64,000 bases of DNA, from the NCBI GenBank assembly GCA_001584585.1, contig LSYV01000010.1:393653-457652 (forward strand). Direction: 5' to 3'. The translations under genes and the position numbers were made by a program. This DNA comes from Gonium pectorale (lineage: Eukaryota; Chlorophyta; Chlorophyceae; Chlamydomonadales; Volvocaceae). Within the stretch, counting starts at the first letter, position 1, and each line of letters starts with the position of its first letter. The notes beneath the pieces are model-generated. The model worked only from the letters and a program-made list of their open reading frames with translations. It was not told the DNA's origin and did no database searches. Of the stretch, positions 13,701 through 28,383 are shown piece after piece.

Positions 13701-14027
13701 CGACGAGCCGGCGGCGCAGAAAGCGCTGCAGCGGGCAATCGACGCATACCGGTGAGCTTCCTCCTCGAGCTCAAGGCCGCTTGCGGCTGCCGCTCTGTAG
13801 CCGCGAGGGCCCCGTGCCCTGCCCCGGTGCCTCTTTTGAGCGCCTTGCCTCCTTCGCGCCTTTGATTGTCACTTTTGTGAGTTTGTGTGCGGCTGCGCAC
13901 TGCGTGCAGGAACGGGCGCGACTGGTGGGAGAGCGAGCTGGTTCCGCGCATCATGCGCCAGGACTGGAGCTGGACGCAGTCGGCGCAGAAGTACCAGGAG
14001 ATTTACACCTCGGCCACACGGCTCTAG
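7723..14027 (+). CDS. Soluble starch synthase III with CBM53, 18 exons
   Basis: GT5 glycosyltransferase that adds glucose from ADP-glucose to alpha-1,4-glucan ends in the plastid. Exons: 7723-7842, 7977-8057, 8333-8500, 8718-8822, 9143-9196, 9645-9767, 9964-10083, 10268-10370, 10573-10714, 10959-11106, 11265-11348, 11588-11761, 11989-12138, 12369-12698, 12987-13095, 13183-13229, 13573-13751, 13910-14027; all phases agree, 784 residues. Residues 1-40 fit a transit peptide. Residues ~68-176 form a CBM53 starch-binding module (NVWAHMGHSGW, then FKGTVGGHERWDNNGGANW). The catalytic domain starts near 245 with the ADP-glucose loop KVGGLADV (SSIII/IV type, not KTGGL), then HDWQAA, TTVSPTYA, SRLTEQKGL, SMFEPCGLTQ and ETGGLADT. 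Asn/Gly and His-rich insertions occur in exons 14 and 12. Exon 2 is the least certain. Chlamydomonas-type SSS3 is the expected orthologue group. Confidence 0.9.
8978..9041. repeat. Two-copy 33-bp tandem repeat in an intron
   Basis: A 33-bp unit beginning GCAGCAGTGAAAGAAGCCG occurs twice head to tail within intron 4 of the starch synthase gene, almost without differences, so it is a recent duplication. Confidence 0.85.
9498..9532. repeat. Perfect 17-bp inverted repeat in an intron
   Basis: The arms ACTGGGATCCAACAATT (9498-9514) and its exact complement (9516-9532) are separated by one base, inside intron 5 of the starch synthase gene. It could be a palindromic relic of a small mobile element or a foldback. 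Confidence 0.85.
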
Positions 14028-16963
14028 CCGAAGGCGGGAGGCGCCGACCCCTCCATGGCCGATGGACCGTGCTACAGCAGCGGGGAGAACATCGGCTACG
14101 GCACTGGCCATACAGCCGCAGCCATGAGGCCTGCCTGGGCCACGGAAGGATGGCCGGAGACCGGAGGGGCGTGCGGCTGGAGCATCGCCGTTGTTCAACG
14201 ATAGCATGCTGGAGGGGCTGGAAGTTGTTCGACGGGGGGCCGGAGACTGGCGCCGCTGCTCGCAGATTCGTGGCACCTCTGCGTGACGGCGCCCGCGCAG
14301 GAGTGCACGAGTGCGATGTGGCACCTGTCCCAATCCTCACCCACAAACATCTCTGGTGTAGCTATCGCAACGTGATCTAAGCAATTGGCTTTGCTTGCGA
14401 CGCGAGGGCGCGTGCGGATCAAGTGCAAGCACGAAGGCGTGCTGTAGGTGAGCCCGGTGGGTGGGTGCCCAAGGAAGAAAGGGAGTGACCACACGAAAAG
14501 AGAGCGTGGCGGCAAGGCACGTAGGCTGGTGCACAGCACATTTGTCGGTGAACCGGTGGGGAGTTTCGTGACCGCCGGTGTGGATACCTGCTGTTGGGCG
14601 CAGGAGGGCACCGCCTTGGGGCGTGACTATGCTGCAGATAAGACGAACGAAGAATTATGCGGACACACGAGCTCAAAATGCAGCTGCGCAGAAGAGCCAC
14701 GGTGTGTGGTGCGTTCTGCTGAAAATCAGATTCCATGGTTGGGCAGCCGAGTCCGCGCCACAATATAATCGCGAATGCTCTGAAGAAGTGGCTTGGCTGT
14801 GGACGGTGATGTGTTGTTGCTGCAACTGCTCTGACGGAGCAGTTTGCGTGTGCCCGAGACTTGGAGGGTCAGCGTGGTTGATACGACGTTACAACCGTAC
14901 AGGGTGTGTGAGTCCTGCCGCTTGACCTAGGGTCCCTGTAGCAGTAGAATTCACAGTAGAATCAGACGTAATGACGTAGAGCACTGTAGACTGACTGATA
15001 ACGTAGCGCATGGGATGGTACTGTACTACAGACTGAGCAGGGGCAGCAGCAAACATATGGAGCCCATGAGCAGGCATGCATCTCCTGCCACGTAGTGAGG
15101 TAGCGTTGGTCGGTGTATGTTTAGTGTTTTCACTAGCGTGGACACGCAGGCAGTGCGGTCCCATCGCCCGGAAGCCTGTGCGTCCTCATTGTTGAGGGCG
15201 ACGGCAGGCGGATAACATGCTGCGCGTCCTCGAGCATGAGCACCGGCGTCTGGTAGCTTTTGTTATACCGTACTCTTGAGGCGTCTGCAGATTGCAAGAT
15301 CCTTGGGTATCTTCTAGGTAGATGGTCTTAAACGGGAGCAATGCGCGCTTGCTGGACGGGACGCACCTCTTGGTGGTAATCTTTGCGCTTTGGGCTCGTG
15401 GAGTGGCCCAGCGCCTTCCGGGCATCTGGCTACGCCTCATCCCCGTCCCTTGTCTTTGCGATGCTGGGATATAACTTCTTGCTATTATTTGCTTCATGCC
15501 ATGACTTGTTTTTATCAAAAGAGATCTAAGGAGTCTCCTGCTGCTTGTTCTGCTAAATGTGGAGACGTATGTCGCGAAGGAGCATCGTTCGACGGGCAGT
15601 TGGCCATGTCGTCTTGTAACGGCACGTTACGAATCTTTATCAGTGCACAAGGACGGCCGGAGCTCACCTCCGCCTTTCACCGAGGAAACTGTGCAAAGCT
15701 TAGCTGAGCAGACCCAAGCAGGCATTGTGTGGCAGGCATACTGGCGTGCTCGGCTGGCGTATAGACCTCCTCCGTTGAGGGACTGCCGTCTTAGGTCACA
15801 AGTGCGCAAAAAGTACTCGACCACTAGACAGCTGCGGGTTTTTTCTGTAGCAAGGTTACAGGCGGAGAGGCGAGAAAGGGCGCAGACAACGGGAGGGACA
15901 TGCAGCCCTCCCGTTGTCTGCAGCCCACCTAGGACACCGCGCCCCCCGCCGGACACTTTGATTTTGTCATTAGCAACCACCGAAACCCTGCCCTAACTAC
16001 TGCGTTGCGGGCCTTGAGGCCAAAGCGAAACCCGCGGCAAAAAAAACTGCAGCCGTACAGAGGCCACGCCACGCGGCCACTCATATCTATGGGGCAATTC
16101 AAGGGAGCTGTTAGGCTGCATGGGAGCGGGGATTGCATGCTTTCACATATCGGGATCAATCGGCACTGCCGATTCAGCTGCATAGCTAAGTTAAACATAG
16201 ATTGCCAGCAGCTACAGTATCGGCTCTTTTGACCTGTGTCCTGAGGCGTTCTGCCATTCCCTAAATGGGGGCGCTCTGCCTTTTATGCGGCTAATATCAC
16301 GCGCTTATGTGGTGAACGGGGCTTTCATGGCCCCACACGCCGAGAGGTACCCCGCATGCTGCATGCTATCCCATATGGTATTGGGGTTTGTGTGCTTGCA
16401 TCATTGCCTCATCTCGCCCGTGTTGCCGCGCCCGTGCACGTGGCCGATGCAGGCAAGGGCAGCGGGTCGCGACCCGTGGGTCACATCACATCACTAGCGC
16501 GCTAACGCAAGACTGCGTCCCTGGACGGTTGCAAACTGCCATCATCTGCTTCACAAAAGCACTCTGATGCGGCCCAGTAAGAGAGCAAGAGGTCAGAGAA
16601 TCAAAAAGGGGACAATCAAAGGGGACCGATCTGCCCGTTATGGTCCCGCGCCGCAGCAGGGGTATACATTCGTGAAGCAAGTCCGGTGCAGGGCATGGCG
16701 GTCTGCACTGTTGCTTATAAAGGTTCTTGGGTCCGATGTTCGGAAGAGTCGCAACGATCCCACGTCAGATTCCGAAGCCAGCCGCGTCGAACCTGACGAG
16801 CAACCGGGGCCCTTTAAAACCCTTAACGACGCATGTTCTAGGAGCCGCAGGCACGTAACTGGTGCACACCGCAACTCATATCGGCTGTATCGACCCTGTC
16901 TTTGTAACTACCCCGTCGCCATCTCACCCCTGTCAACGGTAGCCTCACTGTCTACCAGAAACC
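14028..16963. other. Intergenic region with a palindromic dispersed repeat
   Basis: No convincing gene. The first part is probably the long 3' UTR of the starch synthase gene. Near 15854-15921 there is a repeat with a strong hairpin, listed separately. The final ~300 bases lead into the secreted-protein gene. An open frame at 15559-15996 runs through the repeat and has no recognisable family, so I do not call it a gene. Confidence 0.5.
15854..15921 (+). repeat. Dispersed repeat, copy 1, with 16-bp perfect hairpin
   Basis: Bases 15854-15911 recur in inverted orientation at 19531-19587 with only a few differences (shared core GAGAAAGGGCGCAGACA). In this copy 15882-15897 and 15906-15921 are exact complements around an 8-base loop. 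The structure suggests a MITE-like element, though no target-site duplication could be confirmed. Confidence 0.7.
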
Positions 16964-18492
16964 ATGAAGGCTTGCCCCGCATCGGTGACCGCATCGGCGG
17001 CAGCGCTGCTTTTTCTGCTGGCCTTCCTAAACGCGCCCTGCGCGTCGGCGGACGAGATCCAAGGCCCCCTCAACATGTCAGTGCGCCGTTTATTTCACGT
17101 TGCTGGGACTAGCGCAGCGCCCGAGACTGCCACCGAGGCACCGGCGGTGGCATAGTCGGCGGGGAAGCCTGCAGCTGACCCGACCACATCCAAACCGAGT
17201 TTTGGAGGTCGCATTTTTTAGTATCCCACCAATCGCCGTATCCTCTGCTGCTGTGTTTGTGGTTTCTCATTTCTCCTCTCCCCCCGCCAGGCCGCGGCGC
17301 AGCCTGACGCAGCAGAGGCCGTGCTGTCGGGACTGCGAGAAGCTCGGCGGCACAAGTGACCCGCGGGTCTTCCGGTGCTTCCAGTGGGTTGAGCCCGTGC
17401 TGCACACGGGGGATAGAGCCGTGCCGGCAGCCTCGTATGCCAAGGACTCCCTTCGGCTGGCCTCGTAACACAGCGCACCTGTGCCGTGTCACGCCTGGAC
17501 GCTGCGGTCCCTTTGACCGACCCACGGGGCTATCGTGTTCCATCGCTGGCGACGGCAAATCGCGGTGCCACGATCTCCCGTACATGCAAGGACCGCGCCA
17601 AAACTGTACGGTAGCGTGCGCCTACAGGGGCATGTGCCAGGCCGTACACCGTAAGGGGTTGAAACTGGCGTTTCCCCGGACAAGGGCGGTGCCGTGATCT
17701 GACGCCTTTGAAACGCCTCTGAAACGCCTTTTGGCCCCGACATGTCGCTGCTCCGTCTTGTATTGCAGGAACTGCCGCCAGGACTGCGTCGAGGGCCAAC
17801 AGTGCCTGGAGCTGTCCCGGGACGTGGCAGGCAATGTCGCCAATGCCGCCTGCTCCTATGCCGCGAGCCGCTGCCAGCCCCAAATCGCCGCTGCTCTGTC
17901 GGTGTCCCGCCAGCAGTGCTACCGCGCCGCCAAGAATGTCTGCATCAACTACGGACGCGAGTACGCCCAGGTGCGGGTAGTCGATGTGGGTCCCGACCCT
18001 GCTATGTTCTACCCGGAATCGCTTGTCCTTTCAGCGGATCCCGGCATCCGGCTGGAAGGCGTGCGTTGGGAATGCAGCGACGTTGGGCAATCCGGACGCA
18101 GCTGGAGACAGCGTGGCGGTAATATGCGAGTCGGGTTACGCGCGTACGTAGTGGAGGATGCTTCGTAAGGGCTTCTGTCTGCGGTATGCAAGGCGGCATT
18201 CCGTACCGGACGGAACAGCTGGATCCTTGCAGTGTTAGCGAGCTGACGATGCTGTCCCTCGGACACGCGCAACCCAACAACACTATCACTTTCGCGCTTA
18301 CGCTCCTCGTATGCGTCGTTCCATTTCAACACCCAACGCAATCGTGTCTGGCAGAACGGAGGCGGCAGCTGCTCGGGCTACGTCAACGGCGTGGGCACCT
18401 GCAGCACGCAGCAGTTCCGCCGCTACTTTAACGACAAGCTGAACGACCTGTGCGAGAGCGTGGGCCGAGGCATCGCCATCAGCCTGCCATAG
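16964..18492 (+). CDS. Secreted Cys-rich protein of unknown function, 4 exons
   Basis: I do not recognise the family. Proposed exons 16964-17146, 17291-17355, 17769-17970 and 18355-18492 give 195 residues with agreeing phases. The N-terminus is a clear signal peptide (hydrophobic core AAALLFLLAFLNAPC, then ASADE as likely cleavage site). An Ala/Pro/Thr-rich linker follows, then a Cys-rich domain with NCRQDCVEGQQC, about eleven cysteines in exons 3-4 and little else; it ends in a short C-terminal helix. This composition suggests a disulfide-bonded extracellular or cell-wall protein. Exon 3 and exon 4 are well supported. The borders of exon 2 are uncertain: another frame of the same stretch reads CCRDCEKLGG and could be used with a donor at 17375. 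The last intron holds the tail of a repeat also found in the SET gene. Confidence 0.55.
18283..18334 (+). repeat. Tail of the ~185-bp intronic repeat
   Basis: About 50 bases containing CACTTTCGCGCTTACGCTC and a following CGTATGCGTC match the 3' part of the direct repeats at 31897-32087 and 32839-33021. As there, the copy lies shortly before a splice acceptor. Confidence 0.7.
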
Positions 18493-20410
18493 GCGCGATG
18501 GGCGGGGCCCGATTTGTTGGCGCGTGGGGTGGAGCCATGCAATAGGGCAATCACCACCAGCCCACGCATCGGAAACGAACCGGGTGATAGCCGATGGCGG
18601 CGTACCCCGGGGCGCTGCAGCCATATTGAAAAACCGCAAAGCGGGAACTCACATAGTAAGCATGTAAGCCTGTAGCTGCAGGGCAACGAACAGGCGCTGC
18701 AGAGCATACATGTAGGAATAGTATCATTGCGAGTGCAGTTTGCTGTTGTGGTTATTGGCATGGCCGCAAGGGCATGGCTTATCGTACATGTCGCTCTGTA
18801 CCGTACAATTGAAGTACATAGTCCAGTTGACACGGAATCTCGGCCAAGTCTGCCGTAGGTGTGGAACGCGAGCATCCGAGCCATGTTGGTGAGCACACGT
18901 TGTACTCACTCTATTGGCAGGTAAATTAAAGAGCTGGCTCGTCACCTACCATTAGTGCTCCGTTTGTGCCTTCGATGGAAGAGCACGTGACTGGCGTTTA
19001 TGGTTGGTAGCCCGTACATATCTCCTGCAAGCTTCAGCGCATTGGCAGTGCGTCAAGCCCGATGGTTATCATAAGATTGTTGTAATTTGCTGAAGTTACA
19101 CCTGGCAGATGTGCCTTCCACGATCAGATCTTCGCCCGGGCAGACTTCGTGTACAGCAGTGGGCTGTCAGCTGGAGCTGTACACATATGTCAATGGGAGT
19201 GCATGCCACTCGGTATTCGGGTTGCGATCGTGCCATCGGTTGCTGGGGGAAGACGGGAGCTGGAATTGGAAGCTTCCAGGGAGCGTGTCCAGCGGTCACG
19301 GTGGGGTGGCGAACTGGCGATTGGAATAGAAAGATGGACAGGATGGGTTGAGCCGCTGGTACCGCTGGGTGTGGCCTCAAAGGTCGGCTGGGACCAGCCC
19401 GGGCCCTCTGGGGATCTCGATTGCCCGGCAAAACCCGTTCTCCAAACTCAACTGTTCCGAATACGCGCAAGCATCCTGCACTGACGCTCCATAGTCATGT
19501 AGGGCAGGGGTTCGGTGGTTCTTGTCACAGGAGGGCTATTTGTCCCTCCCGATGTCTGCGCCCTTTCTCGCCTCTCCGCCTGTAACCTAGAAAACAGGTT
19601 CAGAATGGCTGGGTTCAGCTCCTTGCAATGCAGTTTACCTGAAGTCCCTTACTGGAACAAGTGGCGCAGTACAGGGGCACGGGACCACGTGTACCGTGCA
19701 CTTGTTAAATGCGGGCAGCTCCGAGGACCCAGCGCACGAGGCAGCCGCTTGTCTAGCAGTGCATGGCGCAGCGGTCGGAATGGGGGCCCGGGATGACCAC
19801 TTGGCTACTGGTGTCTGCCAAAAGAGCCAGCGCCCTGCCTGTAACACCACAGGATGGATACGCCTTTGTCTTGCGCCCCCATTCCCATGTATGCATTAGC
19901 TCGGCCCAGGGAGGACTAGGAAGGATGTCCCAACTCCCAAGCCACCCTCTCAAGGACTCATCCAACCGTGCCCCGCGGGTCCCAACAATCAGCCTGTCAC
20001 CCAGACTTGCCCAGTATCTGAGAAGCCCTTTCATGCTGTGACATGCATACATGTCCATCATCGCGAGGAGGCTTCCTGTAATTCAAGCCGGAAAAGCTAG
20101 CTGTTCAGCCGCTGTATCTAAGGGTCGTGCACCCTCGCGAGCAGCGAGTGGTGCGGTGCTGCGGTGCTGCGATGCTGCGGTACTTTGTAAAGTTGGGATT
20201 GGACCGAGGGGAAGCAGTGAATTGAAGGAATCTATCAGTAGGTACGCACAGAAGATGTCTGCTGGCCTGCAATGAGCACCCTTAGGCAAATACGTACGGC
20301 GGCAGATCCCCCAGGCGTACCATTTAGGCAGCGGCAATCTTTTCCCTGCCTGCACTTCGCCATCCCCGGCACTCACTTTATCTAACTTTTCGGACCAACC
20401 CAAAGCAAAA
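18493..20410. other. Intergenic region
   Basis: Contains a TGTAA poly(A)-type signal at 18663-18667 for the secreted-protein gene and the second copy of a dispersed repeat at 19531-19587. Near 20150-20180 there is a short GCTGCGGT-type tandem. No gene is supported. Confidence 0.5.
19531..19587 (-). repeat. Dispersed repeat, copy 2, inverted
   Basis: Reverse complement of 15854-15911 over about 57 bases (shared core TGTCTGCGCCCTTTCTCGCC). The two inverted copies bracket the secreted Cys-rich gene. Confidence 0.7.
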
Positions 20411-23366
<2,956 letters not shown>

Positions 23367-25658
23367 GCGCAGCATGTAACATGCCAGCGTGTACGTCGCA
23401 GCCCCAACACGGGCTAAAGCCATCGGCTGCACGCCTGTCGTCGTGGCAGTGCGTTGTGCAATTGGAGCCGCCTGGAGCCCCGACGGGTTTGCGTGCCGGG
23501 TTGTGCCGGCCCGTGCATGGAATGCTGTCCACCAGCGCTGCCGCCGGTGTTCTCGTTGCGCTGATGGCGGTGCCGCTGCAGCGCACGGAATGGACGGGGC
23601 GTGAGCCCGTCCGGTTGGTGAGGCCGGACATGGGGCCGGAGCGCGCGTTGCGCTGGTATCGGCCTGCAGGCGCCGAGTGGGTCCCAACCCGAGCCGCCTG
23701 TGTGCGCTAGTCAGGTTGAGGGTTGCGTTATGAGGGAAGCGTGCGGACTGGCAACGGACCGTCATGCAGTCTGGGACAGAGCAGAACTGACTTATTTTTG
23801 TGTTGCACTGCAACGGCCGGGCAACCGCTTTAGTGTGGTTTGCATGACAGGCCCTAACCGCATTGCCTGAACCTCCTGTGGAATGTGTGTTTTGTTCCCT
23901 TACCAAATGGTAACCATATAGACTCAACCCGTCTGCATGCGGACTGCGCCTCGACGTCTTGTTGTTCCTGCGTCGACTTTGCCTGTTCGTATCGGATGGA
24001 GTGGTTTTTGTCAGCCGGGGAGTGACCCGAGGGTCGTTCCCCACGCGCTGATCCCGGAGACCGGACCTGAGGCTCGCCACCCGTCGGGTACTGGTTCACG
24101 AAGCGCCTCGCGCGGTATCGGGATCTCAGTGCAGCATACTCAGTATGCTTCGGTTGTCGAGTGGTGAACGCGTGTGCATGCCAGGAGGGTGCGTTTGTGA
24201 GCTGGTTTTCATGCGTGGGGTATGCCGCCGTACATGCCGCTCCATGTAGGCAGTTGCGCTCGGTGCATAGGCGAGTGCGGCCGATTGTGCAGGCAAATGA
24301 CGTCCACGAAATCTGGGTGCCTGAGAACAAGCCTGAGCCTTGTTCGCCAAGGCAAATAATGCGGCAGGTATACCCCGAATTTAATTCAAGCTCGAAATGT
24401 CTCCATTCCCGCTCAAATCCAATATTTGGAACTAGATTGAGAAAAGATTCCTACGGAGCTGCTATGGATTACAGTTCCCACCTGCTGGTGCCACGCACAA
24501 GACGAACGACTTGTGACGCCGAAGCTTGTGCAAAATTTCTTCGCCAAGAAAGCGAGAAGAAACGTCTTCAGAACATTTGTGGGCCGCGCAGAGTGTGCGC
24601 CCACATTAATGACACAAGTCAACGCAGCAGCTGCAGCGGGAATCAGCACTAGACGCCTTCACGCAGCGCAAGTCAGGTAGTATGCAGTCTCACGAAAGGA
24701 ATGGCGAAAGTCAGGCACTCTTCAAGGGTCACACCTATGGATCGTTCTAAAGGCACGCGTCACAGACACAACACGCCGGGAATGAAGGAACCGCGCTTCG
24801 CATGCATCCACCTGTGCACGAGCGACGGCAGGGACAGCCACAAAAGAACCAATCCTTGCGAAAGATCATGAGCGGGCATGGCTCTCCAGGCAGCGCGCAG
24901 ACAGACGCATGCACTCGGATGGCGCACGTCCCCAGTGCATGTACACATGCTCCGTCCGGTCCAACGGAACCAAACTCGTAACACAATCTGGTTCGCCCCG
25001 TCCCCCGCAGCCCAGCCAATCCAATGCCTCTATAGCGGCTAGTGCCTGTCCGAGTTGCACATATACCAACACGCCAACCTTAGGCGCGGGCAGCATCGCC
25101 TGTCCCAGCTCCCTCCCGCCCCTAGCTATGCTACCGCACGCCAGCTTCACCTGCCGGTCGTAGAAAGTATGCAGCTCTCTCAGTGTCTACCCTCTACCCG
25201 CCGACCTAAGGCACGTGTACGGCACATGCAACACGGCACTCCCCGCGCAAGGAACATAACGAATGTATGGATGCATCTCTTCGCTCGCACTACACGCCTG
25301 TTGGGCGACCTCCCCATGTCGACGCTTTAGGCACATCAGTGCGAAGCAACGCCGCACCCGCTCTCAGCAGCAGCTGGCCGTAAAACCGCGTATCTGTACC
25401 TGCAATCGTATAGTCGGGGTGCACCACTGCGCAGTGCGCTTGGCACCGCGCTCCGCTTAGGCCGGGCCACGCAAACAGGTGCCTCGGGCCGGCCCAGACG
25501 CCGCCATCACGGTTCCCGCCACGCCTCCCCGCACACGCACCATTACATATTACTTCATTAGTGCAGAGAGCAGATTACGCCCTTGCCTGGCGCTCCGTGG
25601 CAGGCGACCGCATGCACAAACCCGAGGGCCCGAAACGGCAACGCTTCTCACTCTCCAC
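23367..25658. other. Intergenic region between convergent genes
   Basis: Holds the 3' UTRs of the porphobilinogen deaminase (+) and sterol desaturase (-) genes. A TGTAA signal on the minus strand at 25547-25543 fits the desaturase. An open frame at 24161-24652 has no family resemblance or splice support. Nothing else is visible. Confidence 0.5.
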
Positions 25659-27430
25659 TCATTGCGCCTTCTTCCCTTCCCCGCCGGCTGCGACCGCCTT
25701 TCCCGCCGTCACCTTCGCGGCCGCGGCCGCCCTATCTGCCTCGTACTGTTCCGGTGTGTACATGGTTCCCATCATCCAGTCCATGAACACGAAGTAGTGT
25801 CCATAGTTCTGCTTGTAGGTGGTGTGGTGGATGGTGTGGTATCCGCCACCCATGATGGGCCACGTGCGGCCGTGCAGGCAGTCGTGAATGTTGATGGTCC
25901 ACACGCCCGTGGCAAACAGCAAGAGCTCGTGCGTCAGGAAGTGCATGGGGCAGTAGAACAGCGTCCACGTGTAGGGCACGGCCTGCGCGGCGGTGCCGAA
26001 ACGGGCCAGGGAATGCGGAACTCTCAGGACTTGCTCGGGGCTCCCAAGTAGGGTTGCTTTCTCACGCCGTTGCTCTACGGATGCATGACAGCATGTCCAT
26101 TTGTGGATAGAGGAAAAGCAAGCCCGCTCCGCAGGACCACACGGGGCGGTTCACATCGCACCGTAACAGGACGCAACGGCCGCGCACCTGCAGGATGCCG
26201 TCCAGCGGGTGGAAGGCCAGGCCGGCGAAGGGCGAGAGCGTGTGCTCCTTGTTGTACTTGTGGTGGTCGTAGTGGAGGTACCTGGCAGGGTGGGGTGGGA
26301 GTTGAAGCAGGTGACAGGCGGGAATTAGCAAGGATCGGGCGCGGGTTGGGCAGAGGGCAAGTGATGGCGTCGGTAGCGGGAGACTGTGATCAATAGCGGC
26401 CAGGCGGCCTCGCCCAGGTCCCTGCAAAGAGAAGATTCCGCTTCTGCACCAACCGACGCCCCGAGGTGCTCACGCGCTTCAACCAGCCATCACCCAGGTA
26501 AAGGCATCACACTCCAGTAACGCTAAGTGCGCGCTTCGCACGCACCTCTCGCACGCTTGCGCTTGGCAGTTCACACCCCTGTCAAGCATGTGGCGGACTC
26601 ACTTGTACGCCCAGCCCCAGTGAAGCCCGCGGTGCATCCAGTACACGCCAAACTCCACGGACACCATGTACAGGAAAAAGTAGAGCACGTAGGCAGGCAG
26701 GCCCACGTTCTCCACGCGTGGGTACGCGCGCGTCCAGCCCTTCTCAGCCGCCATCTCAGTCACCGCCGGCAGCAGAGAGTACATCGGGATGGCCCAGTTC
26801 GAGACCTGGAGAGGGACACGCGGTAGGCGCGTTATGCGGGAGGGTAGTGCAACAGTAGTTTCAAGTCAATCGGTGCTTAGGCGTGCTGAGTGTACACGGC
26901 TCCGGTTACCACGGTGGGCACACCGCCGGCCCCTGCGGGCTCACCGCTCACCGCGCCCCACCACCGCCGGTCCAGAATACCGTACGGATACACATCAGAG
27001 CACACCGGGCCAGGCTGCGTGTATCTCATCAACACCACCGCATATTCGGGGTACTTTGCAGCGTGACGTATGCCAGGCGCCCGTGTCGCCACGCGTGCCA
27101 TACCCAAATACGCGTGCCAAACCCACCCGAATCTGCTCCCAGACGTCCTTCCACGCAGGGATAGTCCCTGGCGCGAAAAGCTTGTCCCCAAAGCAGAAGT
27201 AAGTGTAGTAGCACCAAATCCCGCCAATTATGAAGTATACGGCCGCGCAGAGAATCCAGCAGCGGAGCCAGGTCTGCACGAAGTGGGGCAGCTGGTCCCG
27301 CAGGCTGTCGGGAAGCATCCACATGACGAGGTTGTTCTTCCACACATTCTCCTCGATCATGAGCCGGAGGCGCTCCTCCTTTGGCATATCGGCCTGGGTA
27401 GCGAACGACGAGAACCACTGCCTAATGGTG
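25659..27430 (-). CDS. Sterol C-5 desaturase (fatty acid hydroxylase superfamily)
   Basis: ER membrane di-iron enzyme that introduces the C5-C6 double bond in sterol synthesis (ERG3/STE1 family). Exons on the minus strand: 27430-27127, 26805-26603, 26281-26188, 25982-25659. Histidine boxes: WMHRGLHW at the end of exon 2 of this list, then [19 protein letters not shown], then HDCLHG and [15 protein letters not shown]. The C-terminus is a plain Ala/Lys-rich tail. The motif [11 protein letters not shown] near the N-terminus aligns with plant enzymes. The true start is unresolved: 27387 (MPKEERLRL) is the first in-frame Met and gives 293 residues, close to plant length. Coding character continues upstream to an acceptor at 27431, or 27418 if an alternative CAG is used. 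The latter would join in phase with a short exon ending at 27796. Transcribed away from the SET-domain gene. Confidence 0.88.
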
Positions 27431-28383
27431 CTGCAAGAGGGAAGGGCGCGTGGGCACGAGCACGTCAGGCGGTACAGCGCCGGGCAGACAAGGACTCGAC
27501 GGAATGGTTATCCTCTGACCTTGACCGAGGGTGATTGGCGACCAGTGGTTGATGGGAAAGCCTCAAACGCGTCCGACACCCCCACACACAAGCGCATGCA
27601 ATATGTCGTAGCCCGAGGCCCATAGACGAAGGATATCGAAGCTACGGGAGGCACCGCGCCCCACCTACCTTAAAAGCGCGCCCGGCTGCCCAGCGGAGAG
27701 CACGGCCGTAGGCTTAGCATGTAGCCCCTGCATCGACAGCGCTAAAATGATTGCCGCTGAGCTCCAGCAGCGCGGCTCGTGGCTGCTGATCGCACCTCCA
27801 TTTTGACATCGTGCGTAAGGAGGTGACTCGAAGCTAGTACAGCGCTAAAAATAGCGATGAAGAGCACCGAGCGAGTAAGTGTACTCGACATGGCGGTCAG
27901 CTATGGGCGATGGCCGCCCGATGTGCTAGTAAATAATATCAAGTCCTGATGGTGCCCAAGCCAGATGGCAGGGTGGGAGCAATCCCGACAATGTTTGCCC
28001 AGCGAGGACGACGCCAAGAAGGCGGTCAATTATGAGGCCGTACGGCCATGGGTCGTCCTTTTGGTACCGGGCGCAATAGTTCCATGCGCATTCAAACTCG
28101 GCCTCGCCCACTTGTGTTTTTCGCAGCCAGTGCCGGACGACAAGCAGCCAACCTGCCTGTGAGCGACGCCCACAAGCCGGACTGCCAGAGCGCCCACAGG
28201 GCCTATTACGAATGCAACAGTCCAGGTGCTCATAGTTACTTTCCAGTCATTATTCCTTCTGCGGGAGCCGCCGCAACTGTCGAAACCGCTAAAAGCCACA
28301 ACGCCCTATATACGCTCCTTTGGCCGACGGCGCACGTAGCGTACAGCCCATTTACATTGTAGGCGGGAGCAGCGGCCTAGGCG
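27431..28383. other. Divergent promoter region
   Basis: Lies between the minus-strand desaturase and the plus-strand SET gene and probably holds both promoters. On the minus strand 27891-27796 reads as a Met-starting hydrophobic stretch followed by a GTGCGA donor, a candidate first exon. On the plus strand a short CX9C-like stretch (DCQSAHRAYYEC) near 28180-28220 lacks a second motif and is not called a gene. Confidence 0.4.

Noticed and set aside
15559..15996. 145-codon frame across the dispersed repeat
   Set aside because: It reads through a palindromic repeat and into Pro-rich nonsense; no transposase or other motif.
24161..24652. 163-codon open frame between HEMC and the sterol desaturase
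   Set aside because: No recognised domain, no splice pattern, and composition unlike the true exons nearby.
28148..28362. CX9C-like reading frame (DCQSAHRAYYEC) upstream of the SET gene
   Set aside because: Only one CX9C motif, no start context and no second exon with the partner motif; probably chance in the promoter region.
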